Shown one piece after another: positions 33,944 to 44,165 of a stretch of DNA of 64,000 nt. The first letter of the stretch is position 1. The number at the start of each line of letters is the position of its first letter. Position numbers and translations under genes: made by a program. Origin of the DNA: Lumbricus terrestris (Eukaryota > Annelida > Clitellata > Crassiclitellata > Lumbricidae); contig OX457037.1 in NCBI GenBank assembly GCA_949752735.1, forward strand, positions 248,001 to 312,000. The letters are read 5' to 3'. Under the pieces are notes generated by a model, which did not search any database, was not told the origin of the DNA, and saw only the letters and a list, made by a program, of their open reading frames with translations.

Positions 33944-36900
33944 GCTGTCGTTGATGTTGACCCTGTGGTCGGTTGACTGACTGTAGACAGAATAAAGACG
34001 AACACAATCATGCATATACGTCGGACATCAGATTCTGTGTCTCGATCGATTCAATGCGTCAAAGACTAGTAATTGTAATTGTAATTGCAGTAGCCACATT
34101 CTCACATGGCAATTGTCTCAACTTACGAATGAAATACCAAATAGCCTAATCAGTAGGCCAGTGTTTAATCTAGTCCCCGTCCTCTGGGGAAATCCAGATT
34201 TTTGGGGGACAGACAATCGAGTGTTCCGCGGACGGTCGCCGAGGAGCGGAGAGGAGATGTGAAGAGGAGTCATGTAATACAATAATGTAAACAGCAACTA
34301 AAAATTATCATAATTTTGTCAAATGTTTCTGGAGGGGATGTCATCTATCTTTCTAGCTGGACAAAAATAGTATTTGTACAAATATAATTATACAGTAAAT
34401 TATGCACATTGCAATATGATAACATCATCTATAAGAAGGGATGTGAATATCTTTGTCCAGAATGCACGCTCACAGTTTTGCAGCTACTGACCTGAAACAT
34501 TGCATATAGATAAACGTTCACCCAGACCATCCAAGTAAGCTATTTTCAGCTCCTTATTCACTTTAACTTTCGAAATGTAGGCATTTTAAATTTCGCTGTG
34601 TCAATGTATGCACTAGCCTATGTCGCTGCAATTGCGATGCCGTAACGGCCTGGTGCCCTTGACGTCATTTTAACGTCATTTTTCGCCAAGCTTGGTATGA
34701 AAATCATACGCTGTCGTACATCCCTGGGAAAAGATAAATGTCTTTGGCTAACAAGGAGTATATACAAAGAGGAGCCTCAAATATATTTTTCGTCAACAAA
34801 ACAAATGCTTGGTATGATCAGATTATCTATAAAGAAACAGGGTACCAGCATGACGGGACGTTGCCATGCATATTTTGACACTTACTCTGAAACGTTGCAG
34901 CTAGACAGATTTTTACACGCACGGGCCACCTCGCCTCCACCCAGCACACACCTCGGCCTACAGGGCCGGGTGGGGCAGGGGTGGGGGTGGGAGTGGGGTG
35001 GAGGTGGGGAGAAAATTTTCTCGAAAACCCAAATTACACGGGTGGCGTACCGGCGGAGGTCGGAGTGTGGTGGGGTGTTGTGGGTGGGATGGAGGGGTGG
35101 GATGGGGCTGGTGGAGGAAGAGTGGGGTGGGGAGGGGGTGGGGTTGGAGCGGAAATTTTCCCAAAACTCAAATTTCACGGGTGGCGTACCGGTGGAGGTC
35201 GGAGTGTGGTGGGGTGTAGTGGGGTGGGTGTGGTGTGGTGGAGTCGTGGCCGGGAGCGGGTCGAATCGTAAATTTCCCGGGCAACGCCGGGTGCCCCAGC
35301 TAGTATACTATATTAGTAAATAATAGCTCTATATAAACATAAAGCAGTAAATAATATCACGGTATATTATAACACTTCTTGTAAAAATAATGATGTAAAT
35401 CTATAGCAACTAAAATTATTATCATTTCGTCAAAGTTTTCTGGGAGGGGAATGTCAATCCGGGGAGAGAACTTCCCCCCCCCCCAGAGAGTCTAGATCAA
35501 ACACTGTCAGTAGGCATATTTAGACTTAGTCTAAATATGGCTATGAATAAAATTTAATAGGCTTGGCCTAAGGAGATAGATGTTCAATGTAAATAAGTAT
35601 TTGCCATGTTATAGGGGTCTACTAACTTTTCTAAATCAAAATTTAGACGTAGTAAAGAAGAATAAATTTTTCTAAACATCAGTCTAACTTGAGATACTGC
35701 ACGTTTTGAAGTAATCCGGAGCATTGATGGCGACTCCTGGAGGTGGATCATCTGCTGGTTGACTGAAGGTTGTTGCACACTCATAGGTTGCATCGGAGTT
35801 TGGATTCACGACCAGCGTTGACGTTGCTGTGATTTCTGTCGGCGATGAGTTTATTGTGAAGGTGGAATTGTTGGCAGGAATAGGTTGACCATTGACCAAC
35901 CAACTAATAACAGCATCGATAGAGAATCGTCTAGCTGAGCCGTAGACGATCGTGCAAGACAGTTGCGTGACATCATCCGAATTCATTATTGCATTCGATT
36001 GGGTAACGTTTGATGAACATATCGGATCAGTTCCTGTCGAATACAAGACAAAGAAAGTTAAGTTGGTTTTCTGTTTTAAATATAATTTCTCAAACTGCTA
36101 TAAAAATTATGAAACCGAGTTTGTGTTTGACGGTCACATAATTATGGCAGGGTCAATAGGTAATCGCATACTGAACACTTACGAATAACAACCAGCTGAG
36201 CTGCGGCCGCTGATCCAGTTCCAGTGTTGTAACACTGGTAGATTCCAGCCGTTGAAAATGTTGATCTGTCCGATGGAGATATAGTTGCGTTGAAGACGAC
36301 TAAGGTGTAGTCTTCTTGTGAATGATCAATGGCAAACGAATCATTGAAAGAATCTTCAATTTCACCGTTGGTTGTGAGTTGATACAATCCGGAAGATTCA
36401 GTGTCAGCGAATGGAATGATTAACCAATCGAGGAAAGTATCGTTGCTTTCACAAGTTATCGTCGTATTAGTCGATCCTTCGTATAAGACGCGATTCAACG
36501 GAGTCGAAGTAATAACTCCAAGTGAACCTGTGAATGAAAAATACATGTAGAGAAGTTTCGTTAGAAACAGTGAAGTATTTTTTCTACTTTCGAACAGATC
36601 GCATATGCCGTTCAATAGTCTTACCTGTGGTTAAGCGAAGATTTTAAATTTAAGTAACTACAATCAGCATTCCCTGAAAGTCTGAACTGAAACTTTCTAT
36701 TATTTCACACCGCAACTCTCTTCTGATTTCTCTTATCAATGAGATTTAAATAACAACTCCTCGATAGATAAGTAGTCTAAGTAAGTAGCATTTTGATAAT
36801 GCAAGTCAAACGCTCACATTTAACAGAGTAGACTGTTGATGATAAATGCAATAGGCCTACTATCGTAGAATGTGAAAAGTATAAAATGGCCCGTTAGCTG

Positions 36901-37623
36901 TAATATTCGCTTCACGATGGCAAACTGTTTGAAGCGAGTTCATTGGCAGTCTCTAGGCCTAGCCGATGCTGCTGACAGTGCACACTGCATTATAGTCTAC
37001 ACAACCGAAGTATAGACTAAGCGCCATAATTATGGTGTTGCATCCATCAATTTTCTTGGAAACAGAACTGTTGTTGTGTTTTTGGAATCTGTGGAGCGCA
37101 GGAGAAGCAGTCGAATTGTTTTGATGCAGACACTATTCGTTTCTATTAATTGAAGGGCTTGGAGCAATAACGAGGTTGTTTTGTTTTGTGTGTGGTTTTT
37201 TAGGGTTAGGGTTAGGGTTAGGGTTAGCGAAGTCGATAATAGGCCATACTAAAACTCGAAATTTTGCAATGCACTTGTCATCTGTGATTGCTAATTATTT
37301 ACTTTTAAGATCATAATTATTATTAGTGGTTGTTGTCAGGTGGTTTCCTGTGAACGATGATAAATTCATCCAACGTCGCAATCTTTTGTTTGTTCCAATC
37401 TAAATCATCAATGTATGTATGTATGTATGTATGTATGTATGTATGTATGTATGTATGTATGTATGTATGTATGTATGTATGTATGTATGACATACATACA
37501 TACATTGTATGTATGTATGTATGTATGTATGTATGTATGTATGTATGTATGTATGTATGTATGTATGTATGTATGTATGTATGTATGTATGTATGTATGC
37601 ATGTATGCATGTATGTATGTATG

Positions 37624-37654
<31 letters not shown>

Positions 37655-37973
37655 GTAAATAGGTATTAAGTATGTATGTATGTATGTAGCCTATGTATGT
37701 ATGTATGTTATACATAAGCTACATGTATGTATGCATACATACATGGGCTACATATATACGCACATACATACATCTACGTACACTAGAACCGACGCAACAG
37801 TCAATCCTAATAATTGTAATTACTAATGAAAGCTGAAACTCAAGACAATCTGTCGTCATCCAGTTCCTATTTCTAATATTTTCCTTTGCATTTGATTGAT
37901 AAAAGGTCAGGAACAAACCTCTGAAGAAGAAAGTGAAGCAGTTGATTAAGATTATTCTTCTTATAACGAACAT
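27393..37973 (-). CDS. Two-Ig-domain, Ser/Thr-stalk type I membrane receptor (five-exon model)
   Basis: Exons: 37973-37919, 36527-36183, 36033-35698, 33980-33768 and 27586-27393. All four introns are phase 1 with GT/AG ends, and total length is exactly 381 codons. Exon 1 is a short signal peptide (MFVIRRIILINCFTFFFR). Exon 2 is an Ig domain (Cys in TTITCESND, Trp in FLDWLII, Cys in AGIYQCYN). Exon 3 is a second Ig domain (LSCTIVYG, ISWLVNGQ, TYECATTF). Exon 4 is a Thr/Ser-rich, probably O-glycosylated stalk. Exon 5 has NDELAAVMILLAVALAILSL, which starts the transmembrane helix, then a basic tail of about 35 residues without an obvious ITAM or ITIM. One Ig domain per phase-1 exon is typical of cell-surface Ig-superfamily receptors. 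Intron 4 (about 6.2 kb) holds the nested transposons at 28.6-33.4 kb. Ligand and function are unknown. A paralogue lies to the right. Confidence 0.75.
27840..28135 (-). pseudogene. LINE 3' end (L2/CR1-like)
   Basis: The minus strand reads SLGSVARGDLMVPAALSYSD, then FSCIGPPYWNSLTLTI, matching the conserved reverse-transcriptase C-terminus (GDL.VP...RSFS..GP..WN.LP). The 3' end is tatatagcgccttac near 27836-27850. It lies just upstream of the last exon of the Ig receptor, within intron 4. Confidence 0.65.
28335..28480. repeat. (GGA)n-like purine minisatellite
   Basis: A nearly pure G/A strand with gaggaggaggtgg units. The proline-rich reading of the other strand is a by-product. Confidence 0.85.
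28677..29205. repeat. (ATAC)n microsatellite array
   Basis: More than 100 tetranucleotide units, with a roughly 120-bp block containing tataactacatactcacat duplicated near 28823 and 29119. Open frames in all phases are by-products. Confidence 0.95.
29210..30946. mobile_element. TIR element with 8-bp target duplication (hAT-like) inside the (ATAC)n array
   Basis: The left end tagtgtggtccacaaa and right end, inverted, tagagtggtccacaaa belong to an inverted similarity of about 150 bp. This includes ccacaaggctt, ttagaggtcaacccat and other blocks (29210-29350 versus 30825-30946). The octamer atgcatac flanks both ends (29202-29209 and 30947-30954), with the caveat that it partly overlaps the tetranucleotide repeat. 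The interior has broken coding-like segments (29607-30660) that I cannot assign. A LINE-like 3' tail with (GATAA)n lies at 29437-29603. Confidence 0.65.
31034..33070 (+). mobile_element. 5' portion of a Ty3/Gypsy-type element
   Basis: A promoter-like TATAAAA lies at 31343-31349. A leader follows with a roughly 145-bp tandem duplication (ttcggaattgggtcgtgccc at about 31431 and 31579) and several aggccttcg repeats. The gag-like frame at 32304-32963 comes next. The element stops at a tetranucleotide array and no second LTR is present, so it is truncated or its right half was lost. Confidence 0.6.
32304..32963 (+). CDS. Gag-like N-terminal fragment
   Basis: The 219-residue product begins with a short acidic segment. 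It continues through a long Met/Glu/Arg-rich helix (residues about 45-95, containing ERVKTMDERQKHMDVRMEE) and ends with a basic SERLRGRSRRDYATLDR patch. The order and SER.R.R motif match the product of 1-1019 on the minus strand. The stop at 32963 precedes any capsid, zinc knuckle or protease. I infer a retroelement gag start, with no enzymatic role. Confidence 0.5.
   Translation: MSVSSLLQMGVTDDDVDDDVNACIDRPSVTVASPMTQTEIMLIRLTQTLNGMNERVKTMDERQKHMDVRMEETRDGMSEVMGRMREVMYDQDELRRQISGRDMGDRPVPGLHLEMERDELEGMNEARGVSLQNRRSHTNSGPEENRIADNVSAGQITTRTPVTEEETRPSRSRVRCSERLRGRSRRDYATLDRVGFRSPPEDDRRPPEFGLGRYPNGSE
33080..33275. repeat. (ATAC)n microsatellite
   Basis: About 45 catac units with some cacac variation at the right side. 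Confidence 0.95.
34159..35506. mobile_element. TIR element, CAGTGTTTAATCTAG family, 9-bp target duplication
   Basis: The left end CAGTGTTTAATCTAG (34159) and the inverted right end CTAGATCAAACACTG (ending 35506) are flanked by tcagtaggc at 34150-34158 and 35507-35515. C/G-runs lie next to both ends. A subterminal block near 34275-34345 (gcaactaaaaattatcataattttgtcaaa and beyond) recurs near 35375-35455. The same ends and subterminal block occur at 47346-49566. No transposase is present. It sits in intron 3 of the Ig receptor. Confidence 0.8.
34990..35302 (+). repeat. G-rich tandem units ending in a Helitron-like terminus
   Basis: Units containing gggtggcgtaccgg are repeated at 35039 and 35178, each preceded by an aaattttc-type motif. 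The run ends with a hairpin cccgggcaacgccggg followed by tgccccagCTAG at about 35275-35301, then T. A hairpin 10-12 bp before CTRR is the 3' signature of Helitrons. The 5' TC end was not located. Confidence 0.45.
37199..37227. repeat. Interstitial telomeric repeat (TTAGGG)4
   Basis: Four perfect TTAGGG units in tandem plus a partial one, inside intron 1 of the Ig receptor. TTAGGG is the general metazoan telomere unit. Confidence 0.9.
37412..37735. repeat. (TATG)n microsatellite
   Basis: A long tetranucleotide array interrupted by an inverted acatacatacat segment at 37490-37504 and by small substitutions near 37595 and 37652. Confidence 0.95.
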
Positions 37974-39578
37974 GCTTCTCTGAACACAAATCATTTTTCA
38001 ACACACAGCTATTCGGTCGAAAGTTACATCTGCTCTATAGAGTCTCAAATTCTTATCTCTTTCTCTTATACATTAAAAGTCACTCTCTATGCCTGTCTCT
38101 ATTAACGCAGTTCTAGTGGAGTGCATTGCAATGTGCTGTTTGATTGACAGTCGACCTTTAAATAGCACCACGTGACAGCACAATAGGCTACACAGACCGT
38201 ATGAAATGCAAGGGGAATGACGTCTGTGTCAATATTTAGATATAATCCATAGATAAACTCGACTGATGAAGTTCGCATTGAAATGCAAATATTCACAATG
38301 ATTGCACATACATCGACGGTCTATAAACCCAATGTAAATTTTCTAAGACATCAGTCAGCGCATGAAATTAGCCTTTTATAAAAATGCCAGCATACACCTA
38401 AATTATGCATAGACTGAGGACTCAGCTACAAAGTCTTATGGGCGAATCGTATGCAAGTAATTTGATCGGCTACTCTCTGTGTAACTGAGTTTACTGAGTA
38501 CAATGAGTAAGGATGACGTAAATCTGTATGTCCTCCAGCCACTGCATGGCTTCATAATTAGAAAATAGAAATCAACATCTAACTTAATTAGCCTACTGTG
38601 TTACTGGTACTCTCTCTTGCATAGTTGTTTTCTCGCTTTTTACTCTTTCTCAAAAACCTCTTTTTTCGTGTCGTTTTATTCCGGTTTTTTCTTTTTTATG
38701 TAGATTTATATTTATTTGCTGTATGTTAATATTTTCCTTAATTTTATTTTTGTCTGATATTCAGATATTCCTTATGTTTTCGCCGTATTCTAAAGAATTC
38801 AGCTAGCCTAATTGATGTCACATTTTAATTGCTTAACAGCATCATTTTATAAATACATGTAGTAGGTCACTACAAGAAGTGACATTTGTAAGAGTTATTT
38901 TGATGTAAACTTCTTATGCCTAAGCTATTATTATAAGAAACAATTTATGTACTCTGTAGGCCTAGGCCTATATATAATATGGTACACATAGGCCTATAAT
39001 AGTCTTTACTTCTGACTAGATTTTAATTGCGTTATGTTGATCGGCATGATTTTTTTTATCGAGCTTATGTTCACAATTTAAATTTGAAAGGATTTCAGTA
39101 TAATTATGCTACCTTTAATTTTCTCAATTTATTATTTAGCCGAAGTTATATGAGAAAAACATGTTGTAGATTAATATCATTTATAAATTAAGTTTGACCT
39201 ACTACCGTAATAAAGTTGTGTTATTTCTTTGCCGATTAAGATAAAATTGCATAAACAAGGTTTTAAAGTTTAAAATGCAGCTGAAGATGTTTCATAGTCA
39301 AATTATTTTCCACTTCCGTTTTTTGGTCGTTTTTTCCGTTCTTTATTTTTTCGTATAAAACGGCGTTTCCCCCCGTTTTTTTAATATTCCGCTTCCATTG
39401 TTTTTTTATGTAGTCTAACTGTCTAAGTGCTCTCTTGTGATATTGACATAATATTGTAGAGTGAGACATCTTTAGTGTTTGGTAAGTCTGACTCTGCTGA
39501 AAGTTGGTTCGCAAGACGCTACTGACACGTGCGCTGTGAACAGAGTTTACATTAACTGTGGGCAAACAAAGTTTGATA
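37974..39578. other. Intergenic region upstream of the Ig receptor
   Basis: A+T-rich with no supportable gene. The proximal few hundred bases should contain the promoter and 5' leader of the Ig receptor, but I see no clear TATA element. TAGGCCTA-type octamers cluster near 38960-38995. Confidence 0.4.
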
Positions 39579-40620
39579 ACACTGGACAACAAATTTTAAC
39601 TTTTTTTTTGCTTCCGAAAAATCTTTGACTGTTTTCTATAGAATTTGACGTGCTGAACACGATGGTGTGCTCAGAATTGTTGTATCACGTAAGGTTTTTG
39701 AGAAAAACAAGATTTAAGATTTTAATTTAAATGCTCATAATGCATATATTTACAATATACTATAAATTTAATTTTTTTACTTCCGAAAAATCTTTGACTG
39801 TTTTCTATAGAATTTGACGTGCTGAACACGATGGTATGCTCAGAATTGTTGCATCACGTAAGGTTTTTGAGAAAAACAAAATTTAAGATTTTTATTTAAA
39901 TGCTCATATATTGCATATATTTACAATATACTATAAATTAAATTTTTTTACTTCCGAAAAATCTTTGACCGTTTTCTATAGAATTTGACGTGCTGAACAC
40001 GATGGTGTGCTCAGAATTGTTGTATCACGTAAGGTTTTTGAGTAAAACAACATTTAAGATTTTAATTTAAATGCTCATATATTGCATATATTTACAATAT
40101 ACTATAAATTATTTTTTTTTACTTCTAACCGTCTTAAAATATATTATAGTTTAAAGCTTATCTGAAAATAAGCTGGCTTATCTGTTATGCATTTACAAGC
40201 ATATAGACAAAACTAAACTTTGGACCTGAGACATCAAAATACAGACAAGCTGATGTCAACTTCCTTAGTGGGATATGCATGTAGAGAACTATGCTGAAAA
40301 TCGGCTTTAATTGTGCTTAAAACTTTTGCAGGCAGATTCTACCCAGTATTAATGCATATGCAGACATAAGTTTATTTATTAAGCAAAGACGAACATTTTT
40401 TATGTGAACTGTCCTAAGTGCAGGTCTGGATATACCTCAGTTACACGAAGCATATTACAACGTTATAGCTGAAAAATATAGAAATAAATAGAAAATTTGA
40501 AGATTTCTCAAAAACGTTACGTGATGGGACAATTTCAAGGTGATTTTCGTGATCAGCAGCAGAAACTGCATAAGAAACAACTGATAGTGTTCAGGAAGCA
40601 AAATCACTGTTGTCCAGTGT
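39579..40620. mobile_element. MITE with ACACTGGACAACA ends and a 171-bp triplication
   Basis: Perfect inverted ends ACACTGGACAACA (39579) and TGTTGTCCAGTGT (ending 40620) are flanked by ata on both sides. Three tandem copies of a roughly 171-bp unit begin at 39610, 39780 and 39951 with cttccgaaaaatctttgac, and each contains gtgctgaacacgatggt. The end sequence and the gtgctgaacacga motif are shared with the element at 50357-53570. No coding sequence is present, so this is probably a non-autonomous relative. Confidence 0.75.
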
Positions 40621-42560
40621 ATAATAAGAATATTAGTAAGCTTATGCTTCTTATCCATTACGAAATGTACTGAAGGTGTAGAAGTGTTTTAGTGGTCAGG
40701 GATTGAAGGTTTTTAGACTGTCATCTGGTTACTATAACATTCTGATGGAATACGCTGCAATCGATGCGTTCCCCACCCCGGTGACAGGCCTTACCTCCTT
40801 TTTATTCCATAATTAGGGTTCCGTGTTTGTAGGACTGCAGAATGAGAAATGCTAGGATATGACTATGCGCTATATAAACTTGGCTCTAATTACGACGATG
40901 TTTGCTAGGTGACTCTAGGATTTCATGATGAGAAAGTCACTCAACGGGAAGTTCGGCTTTTCCTAGCCACAGAAGCGCGGTCATGGAATGTAGGCCTATA
41001 ACTATTATACACAGCTACCGATTTAAAACCAGTATACTACAGAGAGGAATGGAGGAAGCTGCTGTCGTTGTTTCTGGTCTTCGACCCTCAGAAACGAGGA
41101 TGGACAGCATCATCATCATCATCATCATACTACAACTAACTTACATGATGAGGAAAATCTCCAATCTGTCGAAATCTTCTCTCAAAATTTGTCCGTTCAT
41201 CCTTCCTCAGATTTCAGCCTGACTTTCTTTAATTTAAGTCTAGCACTAGACACTCTTGCAGATAGCAAGAGTGTCTAGAGGACCGAGAATTATTTCTGTG
41301 GCCTAGTTATGTCTGCTTAAACTGGAAGTTGACTAAGCTGTCACCTCTCCATCCTTCAGTTACTTGAGGTCTTGATCTCCTCTTCCTTCTGTCTGAGCAA
41401 ATGTTCAGAACTAAATCGGTCAAGATTAATCAGATTTATTACTGCGACGGCTTCCTAATGTTTTTTATTGTCTGACACGTCACCAGAACCACATTATGTT
41501 CAACTTTAGAACTTCATTGCATGGGTAAGTGTTATTGCCTAGCATTACGTCGTAATATTGACATAGTCACGTGTTTGCATTAACTATCTACCCAACGATA
41601 TCTCTCTGTCTATTTTAGGAACTATAGGCCTAAAACAAGCATACAGCAATGTAGCTGCGAAAACCTTCGGTAAACCTACTGGCATAATTATGGTGTTATG
41701 GGCATCGCCCGTGCTCCATAAGAAACATTTTATTATGTCCTCAACTTATTCTCTTTTATATGACCACAGTTTTTCGCCTGAATCGACTCCACAGAATGAG
41801 GAGTAGTCCTATATCTGCGACGCTTAGCGGCTTAGGTAGGGTCTGACGTATGCAGGTGAGCTTGACAAAACGAGCACACAATCATATTAAGATAAACAGC
41901 TAATTAGAAGCACCGACATTGACTGTGAATAACTAACTTTCGTCTGAGCTGTCTGAACTTGATGAGTGATCCTTCTTTTCAATTCTTCGCTGATAAAAGC
42001 GTGAAGACGAAGTGTGAATCTGGATTAAATAATCGAAATGAATTTCGTGACTTCGTCGACCGCCAGCAGCGTCAGCGTGCTCTCCGCCATATTTACTCTG
42101 TCGTCAGCATCACAACGAGCAGAGTATTATTATAAATTATAATCCTCAGGCTAGTTACATAAGCCACTCCCCCTCTATGAGCCTAAGGCCAGCTGCACAA
42201 TGCACTTGCCACGCCCACCAGACACGTCCTTTTCTCCTTACTTTCATATCAACTGTCCTGCATTTAAAGCTTGTAGTCAAGCCCCGGGATGATTAGAGCC
42301 TATAAACTAGACCTACTTGTACTTGTGAGAAGACCTGTAGGATGACGACGATAATGATGATGATGACGACGATGACGACGATGATGATGATGATGATGAG
42401 TTCTCTGCCCGAAGGCAGATCCATTGGCTTTTATGCCCTGCAGTTGGGAATGAGAAGAATAACTAATTAACCTTCAGTCAAATAATTATCGTCACTGGGA
42501 CAAACCTTACGATCAGAGTCTTGAACAGCAGTGATAGGTCCAGTAGTTTCAGTTTAACGA
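40621..42560. other. Intergenic sequence
   Basis: No gene is supportable. Features are a perfect 14-bp-stem hairpin at 41246-41278 and (GAT)n-type triplet runs at 42350-42400. Confidence 0.4.
41246..41278. repeat. Perfect hairpin, 14-bp stem and 5-nt loop
   Basis: ctagacactcttgc, then agata, then gcaagagtgtctag. The stem has no mismatch. It is too small to call a microRNA precursor and no transposon end was recognised. Confidence 0.8.
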
Positions 42561-42795
42561 CATGGGCGGAGACCTAGGGGAGACAGGGGGGACGGTCCCC
42601 CAATAAAAGTGTCGGGGGACGGCCCATGCATTTGTCCCCCCCCCAATGGTTGAGCGTCAAGACTAAAAAAAAGTCAACTTTTTGGCGGCGAAATTTTTTT
42701 TTTCGAGATTTCGCTGGTCGTCAGAAATTTTCCGGAAAATCTCGCGTCTTTCCGTGCCCCCCCCCCCCAATTATCGGCCCAGGTCTCCGCCTATG
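42561..42795. mobile_element. hAT MITE with exact 8-bp target duplication
   Basis: Inverted ends catgggcggagacc (42561) and ggtctccgcctatg (ending 42795) are flanked by tttaacga at 42553-42560 and 42796-42803. The interior carries C-runs and actaaaaaaaagtcaac / ggtcgtcagaaatttt segments shared with the hAT copies at 18.9 and 46.8 kb. Confidence 0.85.
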
Positions 42796-43399
42796 TTTAA
42801 CGACACTGTGTTGTAACAAAGACCATTAACGTCACCATCCCCCTTTATCCAGGCATGGGTCTGGCACTAGTCTGGTAGAGTGCAACCAGTGGCGGAGTTC
42901 TCTTAAGAAGCACGAAGCAGCACGCACTCTGCTTACCACGGCTGATCGTCGACGTAAGTACTGACCTGGTCTTGAGACGGACGAAGCATCCTGGATCTTG
43001 GGAAGGCGAGAAGACAATCACGGGATTTGACAAAGAAAGATGTATCGTTATGAATCTGTTGATATAAATAGAGATCATTTTGTGAGCGTAAAAACTGGAT
43101 CGCTGGAGAAACGCATAAAAGTATGTAGCGATATCTAGCGAACACGCAAAGATCAGGTCACACGTACACTCAACCAGTTGTCGTGGAACCATCTTGTACA
43201 CTAGTAAGAAACTGTAATCATTATCAAAGGTTTGTATGGCGCAAGTAATAGGACTTTGGACTGAGCACGGCATGGAGACGAGCACAGGACAGGGCCTCGT
43301 GGCAACGAACGGTGGAAACGGCTACGCTCCAGAGAGGGGCTCGCCAATGATGATGATGATGAATAGGATGTCACCGCAAATGAATATCTAACTTGAGAC

Positions 43400-43715
43400 T
43401 GTGGTCAAATGACTGAACTCTCCGATTCCACTGGCATAGGCCGCCGCGCACTGCGCTCTGCTGTCCATGGTGACTTAATGGTTCCTTTCACTCGCTCTGC
43501 GACAATGTAAAGCCGTTCGTTCTCTGTGGTTGGTCCAACAACCTGGAATGGACTTCCCTTGACTATGCAACACCTACCATACTGTTCTAATATTTCACAA
43601 ACTGTTGAAGACTGGGTTTTTTGCCTCTGAGTAGAGATCTTGAAGGGGCGCTTTATAAATTCTGATTGATTGATCGATTGATTGATTGATCGATTGATCG
43701 ATTGATCGATTGAAC
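43400..43715 (+). pseudogene. LINE 3' end (L2/CR1-like) with (GATT)n tail
   Basis: The plus strand reads HGDLMVPFTRSATM, then after a short break RSFSVVGPTTWNGLPLTM, the conserved C-terminal block of L2/CR1-type reverse transcriptases. It continues into gcctctgagtagagatcttg and aaggggcgctttataaa, ending in a gattgattgatc repeat. The same tail occurs on the SINE at 63.1-63.35 kb. Confidence 0.7.
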
Positions 43716-44019
43716 GCATCTAACCGGTGCATTTATTAACAGAGGAATGTATTTTGAAAAGTTAATCTGAGGAGTGTCTAGACTCTGAAACAACCACCAG
43801 TTCCACGCGTAGGTTGGCACAGTGCCTTAATTGCCTAAGTAGGCTGATCAGTCACACGATCAATTAAACGCTTATAACACTAAACCGTAATTTAATTGCA
43901 ATTAATTATTTTTTCGTTTAATCAACAATCCGGTTGACATAACGCAACCGGTTACAGTGTACAATTATGCAGTTGAAACAACTTACATGAACTCAGATTA
44001 CAGAATACATAAATATTAA

Positions 44020-44165
44020 CTATACCAACCGAACAGACAGTCTGCAATACATGGCGCTAATAGCAACCTACTAAGCTGTCGGCCCAACGGGGGCTCGAAC
44101 TCGTTACCTCTCGCACTCTTGGCCAGCGTGTTATCCATTACTTTACCGGGTCCACTTATTGTAAC
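44020..44165 (-). mobile_element. Diverged tRNA-like SINE head
   Basis: On the minus strand, an A-box-like taaagtaatgg and a B-box-like gagttcgagcccc are spaced as in a tRNA. The acceptor and anticodon stems do not form well, so I read a decayed tRNA-derived repeat rather than a tRNA gene. Confidence 0.5.

Noticed and set aside
33807..34007. Poly-glutamine protein
   Set aside because: This is the shifted frame of the Thr-rich stalk exon. The Thr/Ser frame has matching splice phases on both sides.
34882..35323. Gly/Trp- or Pro-rich proteins in the G-rich tract
   Set aside because: Open frames on both strands come from low-complexity tandem DNA.
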